A DNA stretch of 64,000 nt, taken from NCBI RefSeq assembly GCF_017303295.1, contig NZ_JAFKOK010000009.1, forward strand, positions 1-64,000, given 5' to 3'. The notes under the pieces were generated by a model. That model ran no database searches and had not been told where the DNA came from. It saw only the letters and a program-made list of their open reading frames with translations. Each line of letters opens with the position of its first letter. The stretch's first letter is position 1. The stretch comes from Rhodobacter sp. NTK016B (GTDB lineage: Bacteria > Pseudomonadota > Alphaproteobacteria > Rhodobacterales > Rhodobacteraceae). Position numbers and translations under genes: made by a program. Of the stretch, positions 17,054 through 25,263 are shown piece by piece.

Positions 17054-17961
17054 CACGGCACCTTCTTCACGCTGGCATCGCGCCCGTCGCGGCCCTTCTT
17101 GACCGCGAGGCGCCAGCCGTCTCCCGAGCCCGGCTTGCCTGTCACGCCGTCTTCTTGGGCGAGCCAGAGCGATCCGCCATAGCTGACAGCGTCACCCTTC
17201 TCGTACGCCGCCGCCGCGTTGAACTGGCCGCGGTCGATGATGCCCGGCAGCGAAACCGTCTTCACCTCGCCGCCACGCGAGAACTTCGCCATCGGGCGCC
17301 CGGTCTCGCTGATCTCGAACGTCAGATCATCGAACCCAAGCCCATCGCGACCGTCCGATCCATTCTTGCCGTCCGCGCCGTCGCGACCATCCGCGCCGAC
17401 GAAAACGCCGAGATCTTTGGTGCGCCCGTCGCTCATCACCGCGACGAGGCGTCCGCCTTCGGCCCGGAACAGGTCTTTCACGTCAAGCCCGTCGCGGCCC
17501 GGCTCGCCGCGCTCACCGGGAGCGCCGTCCTTGCCGTCAACCCCATCCTTCGGCGCGGGGATCGAAGCCAGATATTGATCAACGCGCTTTTCCAGTGAGG
17601 GCAGGACTTCCTCGACCGTCACGCTGATGCCATCCTTGCCGCTCTCGGGCTGGGGAAGCGCCTCAACAGCCTTGGCAACGGCATCCTCGATCATCGACGG
17701 GATATCCGGAAGCTCCGGCATCTCTGGGATCAAGTTCATAGCCTCTTGCATGGTATCCAGCGTGCCCTTGATCCGGTCGTGAACGATGGCCGCAACCGCC
17801 TCAGGGTCAGCGTCAGCGCCGTCGCGCCCATCACGGCCAGCCGCGGGCTCTGGCCGCTCCGCCAGTGCTTTCTCCAGCGCATCGATGCGGGCAATAAGGG
17901 GCGCTGTGGCTCCCTTTACGATTGCCGCCAGCTCCGCGCCGAATGCTTGAGGGTCGATCAT
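17053..17961 (-). CDS. Collagen-like fibre with C-terminal carbohydrate-binding-like domain
   Basis: A 302-residue protein. After an N-terminal helix it alternates coiled coil with Gly-X-Y collagen-like runs (GKDGAPGERGEPGRDG near residue 146, GADGRDGADGKNGSDGRDG near 187). The C-terminal 60 residues (FNAAAAYEKGDAVSYGGSLW, then GDGWRLAVKKG) resemble chitinase-type carbohydrate-binding modules. Such proteins trimerise. Following the portal, this one is probably a head or neck fibre binding surface sugars. It overlaps the portal stop by ATGA. Confidence 0.72.
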   Translation of the reverse strand: MIDPQAFGAELAAIVKGATAPLIARIDALEKALAERPEPAAGRDGRDGADADPEAVAAIVHDRIKGTLDTMQEAMNLIPEMPELPDIPSMIEDAVAKAVEALPQPESGKDGISVTVEEVLPSLEKRVDQYLASIPAPKDGVDGKDGAPGERGEPGRDGLDVKDLFRAEGGRLVAVMSDGRTKDLGVFVGADGRDGADGKNGSDGRDGLGFDDLTFEISETGRPMAKFSRGGEVKTVSLPGIIDRGQFNAAAAYEKGDAVSYGGSLWLAQEDGVTGKPGSGDGWRLAVKKGRDGRDASVKKVP

Positions 17962-19310
17962 GCTGCCTCCAAGGCTTTCCGCATCGAAAGCAGTGTTTCA
18001 GCGACGAACGCGCGCTCACTCGCTTGTTCGTCTGGTGCAAGCGTCGGCGCCGGCGCATTCGCCTGCTCAATAAGCTGCCGATCACGCGCGGCAATCGCCT
18101 CGATGCTGTGATCTTGCTGCTGCAAATAGACCGTCGCCCCGCCGGTGATCCCGGGGGCGTCCAGCTTGGCCCGGCGCTCATCGAGCGTCAGAACTGACTT
18201 CGACTTCTCGATCACTTCCATCTGGGTCAGGCTGTCCATCCGCCAGAGGTTGTCCGTGTCGAATTCTGTCCCGGCGCTGATCCCGTCGAAGCCCAAGCCC
18301 TCGTCAAGGCAGCTTTCCGCATCCTCGATCAGCGACTGGAGCGCATCCACATAGTAGCGGATATTCATCGACTGGACGGTCTCGCCGGTCGGCAGCTTCT
18401 CCAGACCGACCTTGGCGAGGGGAATGCCGTAGCTGGTGACAATGGTCTCCGCCGTCCATTTCAATTGCTCGACGAGCTGCGCATCGGTCGCCGTGACCGT
18501 GAGCTGCTCGAACTTGAGGCCGTCACCGACAACCGCGATCCGTCCCGCATTCTCGCCGGTGTAGCCGGTCTCGAAGGTTTCCTTGAGGCGCTTGGCCGTA
18601 TCGTCGCTGATCTTCCCTGGTGCCGAAAGGATACCGCCCGGCCGCGCCTGGTTGGCAAAGAAACCCGCGGAGCTTTCGCTGATCTTCTGCGCCTGCGTTG
18701 CGGCCAGACCGTTTGCCCAGATAGGCGAGATCCCAACCAACGGATGAAACAGGCAATTCCAGCGGTCGTGGATGATTTCATCCGCCGGCACGACGAGGTC
18801 GTTTTCGAGGCCAGCAAGATTGTCAGACGAAAGACGGTAGAAGACATCGCCAGCATCGCTGACGAGAGGCTGAACGCGGCTCGGGTCGAGCACGAACAGG
18901 CGCGTGACCACGCGGCGATTGTCGCGCTGCTTCAGTGCGTAGGTGTTGCCCCGCGACAGCTTGGAAAGGAAGTAGCTTTCCCAGAACTGGTTGCGGGTCT
19001 GGAAATGGTTCGGCTTGCGCAGAACGACGCCGCGGGCGTCCGGCGTCTCCGTCTCGGACCAAATCTTGCCGCGCTTGGACACAAGCTTGACCCGCAGCTT
19101 GGCGATGTCGCGAGCGATCATGCTCTGCGAGCGGAAGATGTAGGGGTTCGCGAGGATCGCCTCGCGATCGACAGCCACGTTCTGCTGCCACGCGCCCGAG
19201 AATGACTCGTAGATGGGCAGCCAGCCGCCGCGCCCACCCGGCACCGACGAAAGGGCTTTGCCCCTGCCGCTGATGCCGCGCGAGAGGGCGGCCATGATCG
19301 AGTTAGCCAT
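17958..19310 (-). CDS. Phage portal protein (HK97 family)
   Basis: A 450-residue protein of normal length for the HK97-type portal, the dodecameric gate through which DNA enters and leaves the capsid. It shows the family pattern: an N-terminal region with AILANPYIFRSQSMIARDIA, a central GNTYALKQRDN strand pair, HPLVGISPIWANGLAA, and SSAGFFANQARPGGIL leading to the clip and wing helices. It overlaps the small membrane protein gene by 8 bases and lies between capsid and connector genes in the standard order. Confidence 0.92.
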   Translation of the reverse strand: MANSIMAALSRGISGRGKALSSVPGGRGGWLPIYESFSGAWQQNVAVDREAILANPYIFRSQSMIARDIAKLRVKLVSKRGKIWSETETPDARGVVLRKPNHFQTRNQFWESYFLSKLSRGNTYALKQRDNRRVVTRLFVLDPSRVQPLVSDAGDVFYRLSSDNLAGLENDLVVPADEIIHDRWNCLFHPLVGISPIWANGLAATQAQKISESSAGFFANQARPGGILSAPGKISDDTAKRLKETFETGYTGENAGRIAVVGDGLKFEQLTVTATDAQLVEQLKWTAETIVTSYGIPLAKVGLEKLPTGETVQSMNIRYYVDALQSLIEDAESCLDEGLGFDGISAGTEFDTDNLWRMDSLTQMEVIEKSKSVLTLDERRAKLDAPGITGGATVYLQQQDHSIEAIAARDRQLIEQANAPAPTLAPDEQASERAFVAETLLSMRKALEAA

Positions 19311-19470
19311 CGGTCATCGCCCCGCGCACCAGAATGCAGCCCGCCACAAACGCCCAGGCCGCGCCGCAGATCAGCGACCATGCGAACCCCGCAAGCAGCC
19401 AGACGCCAGCGGTCGATAGGCCGGCGGCGCCAAGCAGCAGGATCAATGCGAGGGCAGCCACGAATTTCAT
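19303..19470 (-). CDS. Small two-helix membrane protein between capsid and portal genes
   Basis: A 55-residue protein found by reading the gap upstream of the portal gene. Its ATG at 19470 shares the A of the preceding stop (TGATG), and its stop overlaps the portal start by 8 bases, a strong sign that it is translated. It is almost entirely hydrophobic, with two likely transmembrane helices (AALALILLLGAAGL and GFAWSLICGAAWAFVAGC) and a short polar end (RGAMTDG). Possible roles are a holin-like or membrane-anchoring accessory protein; none is proven. Confidence 0.7.
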   Translation of the reverse strand: MKFVAALALILLLGAAGLSTAGVWLLAGFAWSLICGAAWAFVAGCILVRGAMTDG

Positions 19471-19706
19471 CAGGCCTTGGCCTCGGCCATCTTCGCGCGC
19501 AGGGTCTCGATGTCCCAGCCCATGAAGGGCCGCTTGCCCACGACCCGCTCGTATTCCTCACGGACGGAGGCGATGTCGTCAGCGGGCTCCTGCTCCACGG
19601 CAGGGCGCATGTCGCGACCTTCGTAGCCAAGCCGCCCGAGAATACGGGCGAAGCGCGGGTCGCGATGCCGCAAAGCGCGGGTCATGTAGCCGCTGTTCTT
19701 TTTCAT
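19470..19706 (-). CDS. Small phage protein with HeH/LEM-like C-terminus
   Basis: A 78-residue protein with a strong GGAGG site. It has a basic N-terminus (TRALRHRDPRFARILGRLGY), an acidic middle and the ending KRPFMGWDIETLRAKMAE, which fits the short helix-extended-helix motif common at the ends of small phage proteins. Such modules often mediate contacts with head or tail subunits. It lies between capsid and portal genes; function unknown. Confidence 0.62.
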   Translation of the reverse strand: MKKNSGYMTRALRHRDPRFARILGRLGYEGRDMRPAVEQEPADDIASVREEYERVVGKRPFMGWDIETLRAKMAEAKA

Positions 19707-19736
19707 GGCCTTGCCTCCGGATAGGGCCGTGGAAAG

Positions 19737-19758
19737 GCCGGGCGATCACCCGCCCGGC
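19737..19758 (-). terminator. Strong hairpin just after the capsid gene
   Basis: An eight-base-pair GC stem (19737-19744 with 19751-19758, six-base loop) lies 10 bases beyond the capsid stop on the minus strand and is followed by only TTT. It may be a leaky terminator or a processing/stability element that raises capsid mRNA over downstream genes. Confidence 0.45.
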
Positions 19759-19767
19759 CCGGCTTCA

Positions 19768-21168
19768 TTACGAGCTGGGCTGACCCCAGTTCACTTCGTC
19801 CAGAACGGCGACGGCCGAGGCCCGGCGCTTTTTCCAGTTCAGGATGCGCTCGGCCCGGAAGGCGACCGAGTTGGTCTGCCACATGGAGACCATCGACGTG
19901 GCCGTCGGCGTGGTCACGTCGTTCGTCGGGTTGTCGAGCATCTGCAGCGAGGCTTCGCGCGAGACATCGATCATCATGCCGCCTTCGTCACCGAAGTAGA
20001 TGTCCGAGGCGTTCGCCAGCACGACGAAGCTGCCGGCCGAAACCGAAGGGACATATTCGCTCACGATGACCGGCATGCCCATGAAGGTGCCGCCCGCCAT
20101 GGTGATGCCGGGGAATTCCGGCTGGCCGAGCGGGTTCAGCAGGAGCGAGAGGCCCAGTGCCGTGGTCGAGGACATGATCCAGACGCCCGTGGTCGGCGCG
20201 TTGTTCGCCGCGATGAAGGTCGCCATGATCTGGCGCACGTCTTCGCGGATCGCGTCGGCGTCGTTGCCGGTGGACGCGATGGCCGAAACGCCGTTGGTGA
20301 TCGACGCGGGCGAGACACCAGCCGATGCCGCAATCGACGGATCGATGAAGGTCACGTCGATACGGGCCCGGACAGCGGCCGCGAGGCTGTCGCGCAGCAC
20401 CATGTCGGCGGCAGGCGACGACTTCCGCAGCAGTTCCTCGGTCACGACCGCGATAGCCGCCGCCTTCAGCTCGTCCAGCGTGGTCCGGTCGAAGTCGAAC
20501 GCCGTCAGGGGCTTCGGCTTGCCTTCACCCACCCAGTAGCCCGTGCCGCCGCCGGTCTGCGAGATCAGCGGAGTGCGGAACGGGATGTTCCGCAGCGACG
20601 GAATCGAGCCGGTGCCGAACTGGCCGACAATGGTCAACGGGCGCAAGTATTCCACGAAGTCAGCGAAGACCCCGGTTTCCGCCCCGACGAGATCGGCCGC
20701 CCAGGTGCCGGAAACCGACGATCCCGCAACAACATTGGCCTTGGTCAGCACGCCGACGACGGGCGAGTTGTCGCCATAGAGCCGCTTGGCGATTTCCAGG
20801 GGCTTCTCGTGGTCGAGATAGCCGAGGGCCTTGGCACGGGCGAGGCGGGCGAATTCGACGCCCGGGGCCGATTTCACCGGCATGGGCTGAGCGGCAACGG
20901 TCGTCGCGCGGGATTGTGCCGCGGCGGCCTTCCCCTCGCCGTTCACCGGCTTGGCGGTCGCTTCGTCCATCGCTTTGACCTTGCGCAGGCGCGACAGGTG
21001 CTTGTCGATGGCCTCGATTTCGCTTTCCAGCGTATCGAAGGTGTCCTGATCGTCCGCATCGAGCGTTTCACCGCCCTCCGCCGATTTGTCCATCAGGGAT
21101 TTGAGTTCCGCCGCCTTCGCGGCGCGCGTGGCCTCATAGGCCGCGATCTGCTCGGCATAAGTCGCCAT
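19768..21168 (-). CDS. Major capsid protein (HK97 fold)
   Basis: A 466-residue protein. Residues 1-105 form a charged coiled-coil delta domain (KAAELKSLMDKSAEGG, then LESEIEAIDKHLSRL) that should serve as an internal scaffold and be cut off by the protease encoded upstream. From about residue 110 the HK97 shell fold follows, with AALVTEELLRKSSP-type spine helix sequence (VTEELLRKSSPAADMVL near 280) and a C-terminal ending MLDNPTNDVTTPTATSMVSM typical of the P/A-domain strands. Five or more copies of this arrangement exist across alphaproteobacterial phages. Confidence 0.92.
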   Translation of the reverse strand: MATYAEQIAAYEATRAAKAAELKSLMDKSAEGGETLDADDQDTFDTLESEIEAIDKHLSRLRKVKAMDEATAKPVNGEGKAAAAQSRATTVAAQPMPVKSAPGVEFARLARAKALGYLDHEKPLEIAKRLYGDNSPVVGVLTKANVVAGSSVSGTWAADLVGAETGVFADFVEYLRPLTIVGQFGTGSIPSLRNIPFRTPLISQTGGGTGYWVGEGKPKPLTAFDFDRTTLDELKAAAIAVVTEELLRKSSPAADMVLRDSLAAAVRARIDVTFIDPSIAASAGVSPASITNGVSAIASTGNDADAIREDVRQIMATFIAANNAPTTGVWIMSSTTALGLSLLLNPLGQPEFPGITMAGGTFMGMPVIVSEYVPSVSAGSFVVLANASDIYFGDEGGMMIDVSREASLQMLDNPTNDVTTPTATSMVSMWQTNSVAFRAERILNWKKRRASAVAVLDEVNWGQPSS

Positions 21169-21221
21169 GGCAGGTAGTCCTTCTATGAATAGCCTTGCCT
21201 AAGGGCCGGGTGGGCAACCGT

Positions 21222-21809
21222 TCAGGTGTTGATCCGCTGGATCACGAACGGCTTTGCCCGGACGCGGGCGGGGCCATTCAGCTTGACGACCGGGAGTGAT
21301 TTGCCAGACGCGGCGGGCTCCTGATCGGGCTGGATGGTCGCGGCCGCCTGTTCAGGCTTGGCCGCAAATTCTTTCACCGTGGCGATGCTCGCCTCGGCAT
21401 TGGCTGGGATGGTGACTGCGCTCAGCTCCAGCCATTCCCATTCCTGGAACTCGACGCCCCACGAATTTTCGATCTGCGCGACCTTCAAGCCGCGGAAACC
21501 GATGCTCAGGCCGCGCACGAGGCCGGCCTTCATCAGCTTCCAGTATCGGTCGATCTCGTCGGTTACGCCGAGGGCGACGCGCGCGACGATCTGGATGCCC
21601 TTGTCGGTCACCGTCGCCTCGATGACCTCACCGATCGGGTCCGAATGGTTGTGCTGCCACAGCAACGGAATGGGGAGGCGATACTTCGCCCCACGGGGCA
21701 GAACGATGTCATCCATCCTGTCTGGCGAAGGGGTCGAAGCAATGCCGGTGATCGTACCGGCGTCCTCATCGACCGCCTTGATCTCCAGCGTGGAATAGGC
21801 GCGATCCAT
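21222..21809 (-). CDS. Prohead protease (HK97 family, U35)
   Basis: A 195-residue serine protease that matures the capsid by removing the delta domain. The family hallmarks are present: STPSPDRMDDIVLP near residue 26, the catalytic His in LLWQHNHSDPIG near 52, and the catalytic Ser in LVRGLSIGFRG near 100. A Pro/Ala/Glu-rich C-terminal tail (from about 150) is variable in this family. It sits between the large terminase, 12 bases away, and the capsid gene. Confidence 0.9.
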   Translation of the reverse strand: MDRAYSTLEIKAVDEDAGTITGIASTPSPDRMDDIVLPRGAKYRLPIPLLWQHNHSDPIGEVIEATVTDKGIQIVARVALGVTDEIDRYWKLMKAGLVRGLSIGFRGLKVAQIENSWGVEFQEWEWLELSAVTIPANAEASIATVKEFAAKPEQAAATIQPDQEPAASGKSLPVVKLNGPARVRAKPFVIQRINT

Positions 21810-21821
21810 GTCGGCCTCCTC

Positions 21822-23495
21822 TCAAACGAAATGGACTTGGTATTCCGGCTCGCGCTGCGGCTCAGGGTTCTTGCTCATCACCTGCACGGCGTCGAAAAGT
21901 GCCATCGCAGGGTCGATCTTGGCGTCTCCGGCATTGGCCTTGGTCGCCCGGATCGCAGTCGCGGTCGGCTCGATCTTGATATTCCCGACGCACCACGCCA
22001 TGAGCGCGGACCCGTCATGCTTCAGGGTGCCGTTGGCCAACTTCCGCTCGGCCGTCTTGATGGCGTTCATCATCCAGATGCCCTGAGACACCCCAATCAG
22101 AAGCCCGGTTTCCTGCGTCACCTCGATTTCGGCCAGCGCCTCAATCAGAGATCCGAGTCCCGCCGGATCGACGCCGACAGAGCCGAGGATACCCGCCTGC
22201 TTCACCCGCAGGATCGTGTCGACGATCTGCGCGATGTCCTCCAACTCGTCGCCCACGATTGTGAGGCTGCCCTCGCGCTCGAAATCGCGCAACCGCGGTG
22301 CGATGGCCTTGCGACGGTCCAGTACGCCCCTGTGACACCAGGCGTGATGCCAAGCCAGCCAGTTCCGGGTCTCGATCTCCCGCCCGACCACGGCCAGCCC
22401 GAACAAGTCATCAAGGCCGCCGCCGTCAATCCCGACAACTGCCACCTCACAACGCGACAGAAGCGCATCGAGATCAAGCCGCTTCTCCGCTCGGGATGCC
22501 CAGAAATCAGCACCGGTCCAGCGGTTCGCCCGCAGGTTCATCCCGATCTCGACGTTCAGGTGCTTGGCGAGAAAAGTCGCCCGCGTGCTGGCGTCCTTCG
22601 CCAGTTCCTTGCCCATCTCCCGCTCAAGCCACTCACGCGACACTGACCGCCCCATATTCGGGTTGGTCACATAGAAATTGTCCGGGTTCAGGAATGCGTC
22701 CGCATCGATCATCGCCTGCGGGAATTCGTAGATCACCGGCAGAAACTTGCGATCAAGGATCTTCCCGTCACGCACGTCACGCGCATAGTCCAGCTTGTCC
22801 TTGAACACGCCCGCCGGCGGCGCGTCCGACTGCGTCGTCAGGTAGATCACGAAGCCCTCCGGCCGCGAAACCAGCCCCCCTGTCGCCTCGCGCAGCATTG
22901 CGTCCGCGTTGGGGCGCTTCCCGAACACCCAGAGCTCATCGATCAAGATCCGGCCTGACTTCTTGCCAGAGACGGTGTCCGTGTCTGCCGCGACCACCTT
23001 CAGAGCCGCCTTGGTTGTTCGATGCGTGATCGTGCGCAGGTGATCCTGCACATGCAGGAGGGCGTCGAGTTCCGGATCGGCCCGGACCATTGCCGCGGCT
23101 GGCTTGAAGCTATTCCCCGCGACCTCAATCGTCGGGGCAAGTATAAGTAGCTCCTCCTCGTGCCGCCAGTTGACGATCAATGCCGTGAGCATGATCCCCG
23201 CGGCCAGGGTGGACTTCGTGTTCTTCTTCGAGATCGCGAGGAAGAACTCGCTGATCAACTGGTTGCCCGTGTCCGGATCGTTTGACCCGAAAATCGCCGC
23301 GACGAAATCCAAAACCCACTGTTCGCTGACCTCGCCAAATGTCGGCTGCCCCGGAAGGTCAGCGACCCGAAGGGCCTTGAACACGCCGAGCGCGTCGTTG
23401 GCCTGATCCGGGTACAGCGGGGCGAACGGAATCAGGCTCTGACGCCTGACAATCCGAGACTCCCAGTCTGGGCACGCCGTTGACCAGTCGAGCAT
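21822..23495 (-). CDS. Terminase large subunit (TerL)
   Basis: A 557-residue packaging motor. An ATPase P-loop variant is visible in AISKKNTKSTLAAGI near residue 90, a Walker B strand in GRILIDELWVFGKR near 183, and the RNase-H-type nuclease start in VAVVGIDGGGLDDLFGLAVVG near 340. This matches the HK97/phage-terminase-like (COG4626) group. Its ATG shares an A with the small-subunit stop (TGATG). It would pump DNA into the prohead and cut it; the HNH protein encoded upstream may assist the cut. Confidence 0.92.
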   Translation of the reverse strand: MLDWSTACPDWESRIVRRQSLIPFAPLYPDQANDALGVFKALRVADLPGQPTFGEVSEQWVLDFVAAIFGSNDPDTGNQLISEFFLAISKKNTKSTLAAGIMLTALIVNWRHEEELLILAPTIEVAGNSFKPAAAMVRADPELDALLHVQDHLRTITHRTTKAALKVVAADTDTVSGKKSGRILIDELWVFGKRPNADAMLREATGGLVSRPEGFVIYLTTQSDAPPAGVFKDKLDYARDVRDGKILDRKFLPVIYEFPQAMIDADAFLNPDNFYVTNPNMGRSVSREWLEREMGKELAKDASTRATFLAKHLNVEIGMNLRANRWTGADFWASRAEKRLDLDALLSRCEVAVVGIDGGGLDDLFGLAVVGREIETRNWLAWHHAWCHRGVLDRRKAIAPRLRDFEREGSLTIVGDELEDIAQIVDTILRVKQAGILGSVGVDPAGLGSLIEALAEIEVTQETGLLIGVSQGIWMMNAIKTAERKLANGTLKHDGSALMAWCVGNIKIEPTATAIRATKANAGDAKIDPAMALFDAVQVMSKNPEPQREPEYQVHFV

Positions 23496-24055
23496 CAGTC
23501 GTTGTTCACCGCGAGACGCGGGCCGCTACGGGGCGCGAATTTGCCGCCCGAGGCCACTTCTTCAGCAGCCGCCTGACGTTTCGCCTTCTTGCCGTCTGGC
23601 GCCTTGTTTTCGTTCCAGGTCTTGAACGCAGTCGCCAGCGCCTTCACCACATTGGCCCGGCCGGGCAGATCGATCGCCTTCAGCATCGCTGCCTTGCGCC
23701 GCGGATCTTCCTCGTTGGCCTCGATCAGATCAGCCAGTTCGCCTTGATGCGTCGTCGCAGCGTCCAGCTCGTCGAGCAGCCGGAAGATCAGGTTGTGGCC
23801 GCGCCCGACAATCTGGTCCGGGTCTGTCGCGTCCACACCCGCCATCTTGACCGGCTCACTGCCTGCCGCCCGGTTTGCGCGAACCTTCGCGGTTGCGCTT
23901 TTGGGCCTGCTTGGCCAGTTCTCAGCTTTGGCGCGCTTGCGGATTGCCGTATCCGAAACCTGGTACCACTCCGCTATGCGCTTGATGCTCCAATCGGATT
24001 TCTCCCAGTCGTTCCGGATGGCCTTCCAGTCGATGGGTGTTTTTTTCTCGGTCAT
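23495..24055 (-). CDS. Terminase small subunit
   Basis: A 186-residue protein from ATG 24055; a longer reading would add 59 low-complexity residues from non-coding DNA. The N-terminus has a helix-turn-helix (DWSIKRIAEWYQVSDTAIRKRA, residues about 17-40) for binding the packaging site, followed by an acidic helical middle and a basic C-terminus (DGKKAKRQAAAEEV). It overlaps TerL by one base. Confidence 0.85.
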   Translation of the reverse strand: MTEKKTPIDWKAIRNDWEKSDWSIKRIAEWYQVSDTAIRKRAKAENWPSRPKSATAKVRANRAAGSEPVKMAGVDATDPDQIVGRGHNLIFRLLDELDAATTHQGELADLIEANEEDPRRKAAMLKAIDLPGRANVVKALATAFKTWNENKAPDGKKAKRQAAAEEVASGGKFAPRSGPRLAVNND

Positions 24056-24209
24056 GGGCGGTTCGCGCGATGGTTCGCGCCCTCCAACTCCCCGGCGGGG
24101 AAAAAATCTCTGTATGTTGGGGGCGCGCGGGTAGGCAAATTCGGCCTGCTGCGGCGCAGCATACCCCCCCCCGCGTGTTGCATTTTTGCAACGCCCGCTG
24201 GAACCTCGG
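24056..24209. other. Candidate packaging-site (cos) region
   Basis: This 154-base gap lies just upstream of the small terminase, where cos sites usually are. It contains a run of nine C residues near 24164-24172 and a perfect GTTGCA/TGCAAC inverted repeat at 24177-24192. No cut site can be read directly; the call rests on position and on the nearby HNH gene. Confidence 0.35.
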
Positions 24210-25040
24210 TCAGACCAGCCTCTCATCCCCAATGCGCCGGTCGTAGTCGGCCCACCACCGCATGATGCCTGCCTCGGTCACGTCGATGTCGCGACCGTCC
24301 GCTGCTGCCCGCCTCATGCACTCGGCCTCGTCCGCCTCCAGCACGACGATGCGCTGAGGCTTGAGGGTCGTGGCCCACCAGTCGCGGTGCCGTGCCTTGG
24401 GCTCGCTGACCACCAGCCAGGCGGCGGGGTGGTGCGCCGGGCGAGACAGGCTGCCCAGCATGTCGTTGCGGCGCCAGAGCGCCGCGTTAAGCCAGCGTTC
24501 ACGCGACCAGCCGTGCAGCGGCTCTCCTGATATGTCCGAGGCGATGCGATCGAGATCGATCACCAAGTCGCGCGGGGCAGCGTGCGCGTCGGCCCATGTC
24601 GTCTTGCCCGAGCATGGCGGGCCGCAGACGATAGTGAGCGGAATGACCGAGGGCTGCAGCCACTTGGGGTGGATAGCGGCTACCTGGTCGGCGCGCTCCT
24701 GCGCCTGCTTGATGCTGTCGTGCCATTCCTTCGACACGACTTGAAGGTTGTCGGGATCCCAGAACAGGTCTGGGTCTCCACGATGCGGCTTGATGTGGTC
24801 CACCACCGGGCTATCCGGCGACGGGTGCTTGCCTGTGAGGACTCGGCCGGTCTTGGCGCAGGTATATGATGCGGCTACGAGAGCTTCCTCCCTGAGCCGC
24901 TTCCAGCGCGCCGTGCTGTACCACTTGCGCCATTCCCGATCATCGTCCCGCGTTGCGAGGCGCTTCCGCTCTTTGGCGGCTCTGGCCAGAGGGGGCGATG
25001 ATCTTGCCAAGGCAGGACGCACGGTCCTGAGCTTGGCCAT
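24210..25040 (-). CDS. HNH endonuclease fused to a P-loop kinase-like domain
   Basis: A 276-residue protein; the ATG at 25040 follows GGAGA. Residues about 35-115 form an HNH module (YTCAKTG at 59-65, VVDHIKPHRGDP at 79-90, DNLQVVSKEWHD at 97-108). Residues about 135-276 carry a Walker A motif (GPPCSGKTT, 140-148), LVIDLDRIASDI near 160 and IVVLEADEAE near 231, like polynucleotide or small-molecule kinases. HNH proteins beside terminase genes stimulate cos cutting in HK97-type phages. The attached kinase-like domain is unusual and could act on DNA ends. Confidence 0.8.
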   Translation of the reverse strand: MAKLRTVRPALARSSPPLARAAKERKRLATRDDDREWRKWYSTARWKRLREEALVAASYTCAKTGRVLTGKHPSPDSPVVDHIKPHRGDPDLFWDPDNLQVVSKEWHDSIKQAQERADQVAAIHPKWLQPSVIPLTIVCGPPCSGKTTWADAHAAPRDLVIDLDRIASDISGEPLHGWSRERWLNAALWRRNDMLGSLSRPAHHPAAWLVVSEPKARHRDWWATTLKPQRIVVLEADEAECMRRAAADGRDIDVTEAGIMRWWADYDRRIGDERLV

Positions 25041-25263
25041 GTCGTTCTCCACTGTCAGTGGATGAGAAAACCGCGCGCGGCGTACCGGGCGGGGAGCGTG
25101 TCAATCTAACGGCTGGGCGCAATTTCTCCGTTGTGGCGCTGCATGATGCAGGGCCTCGGCTTTGTCCCTCGGTGCCGCAACGCTGACTCGTATATCGAGG
25201 GCGCCCCGGCTACCGACCGTCACCGGGTGCGCCCAAGATACCATAGGTTGACCATCGCGCAAG

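Noticed and set aside
1-25000. Gene transfer agent rather than prophage
   Set aside because: Some tail genes resemble GTA families, but a repressor, operators, replication genes, integrase and a tRNA attachment site show a temperate phage.
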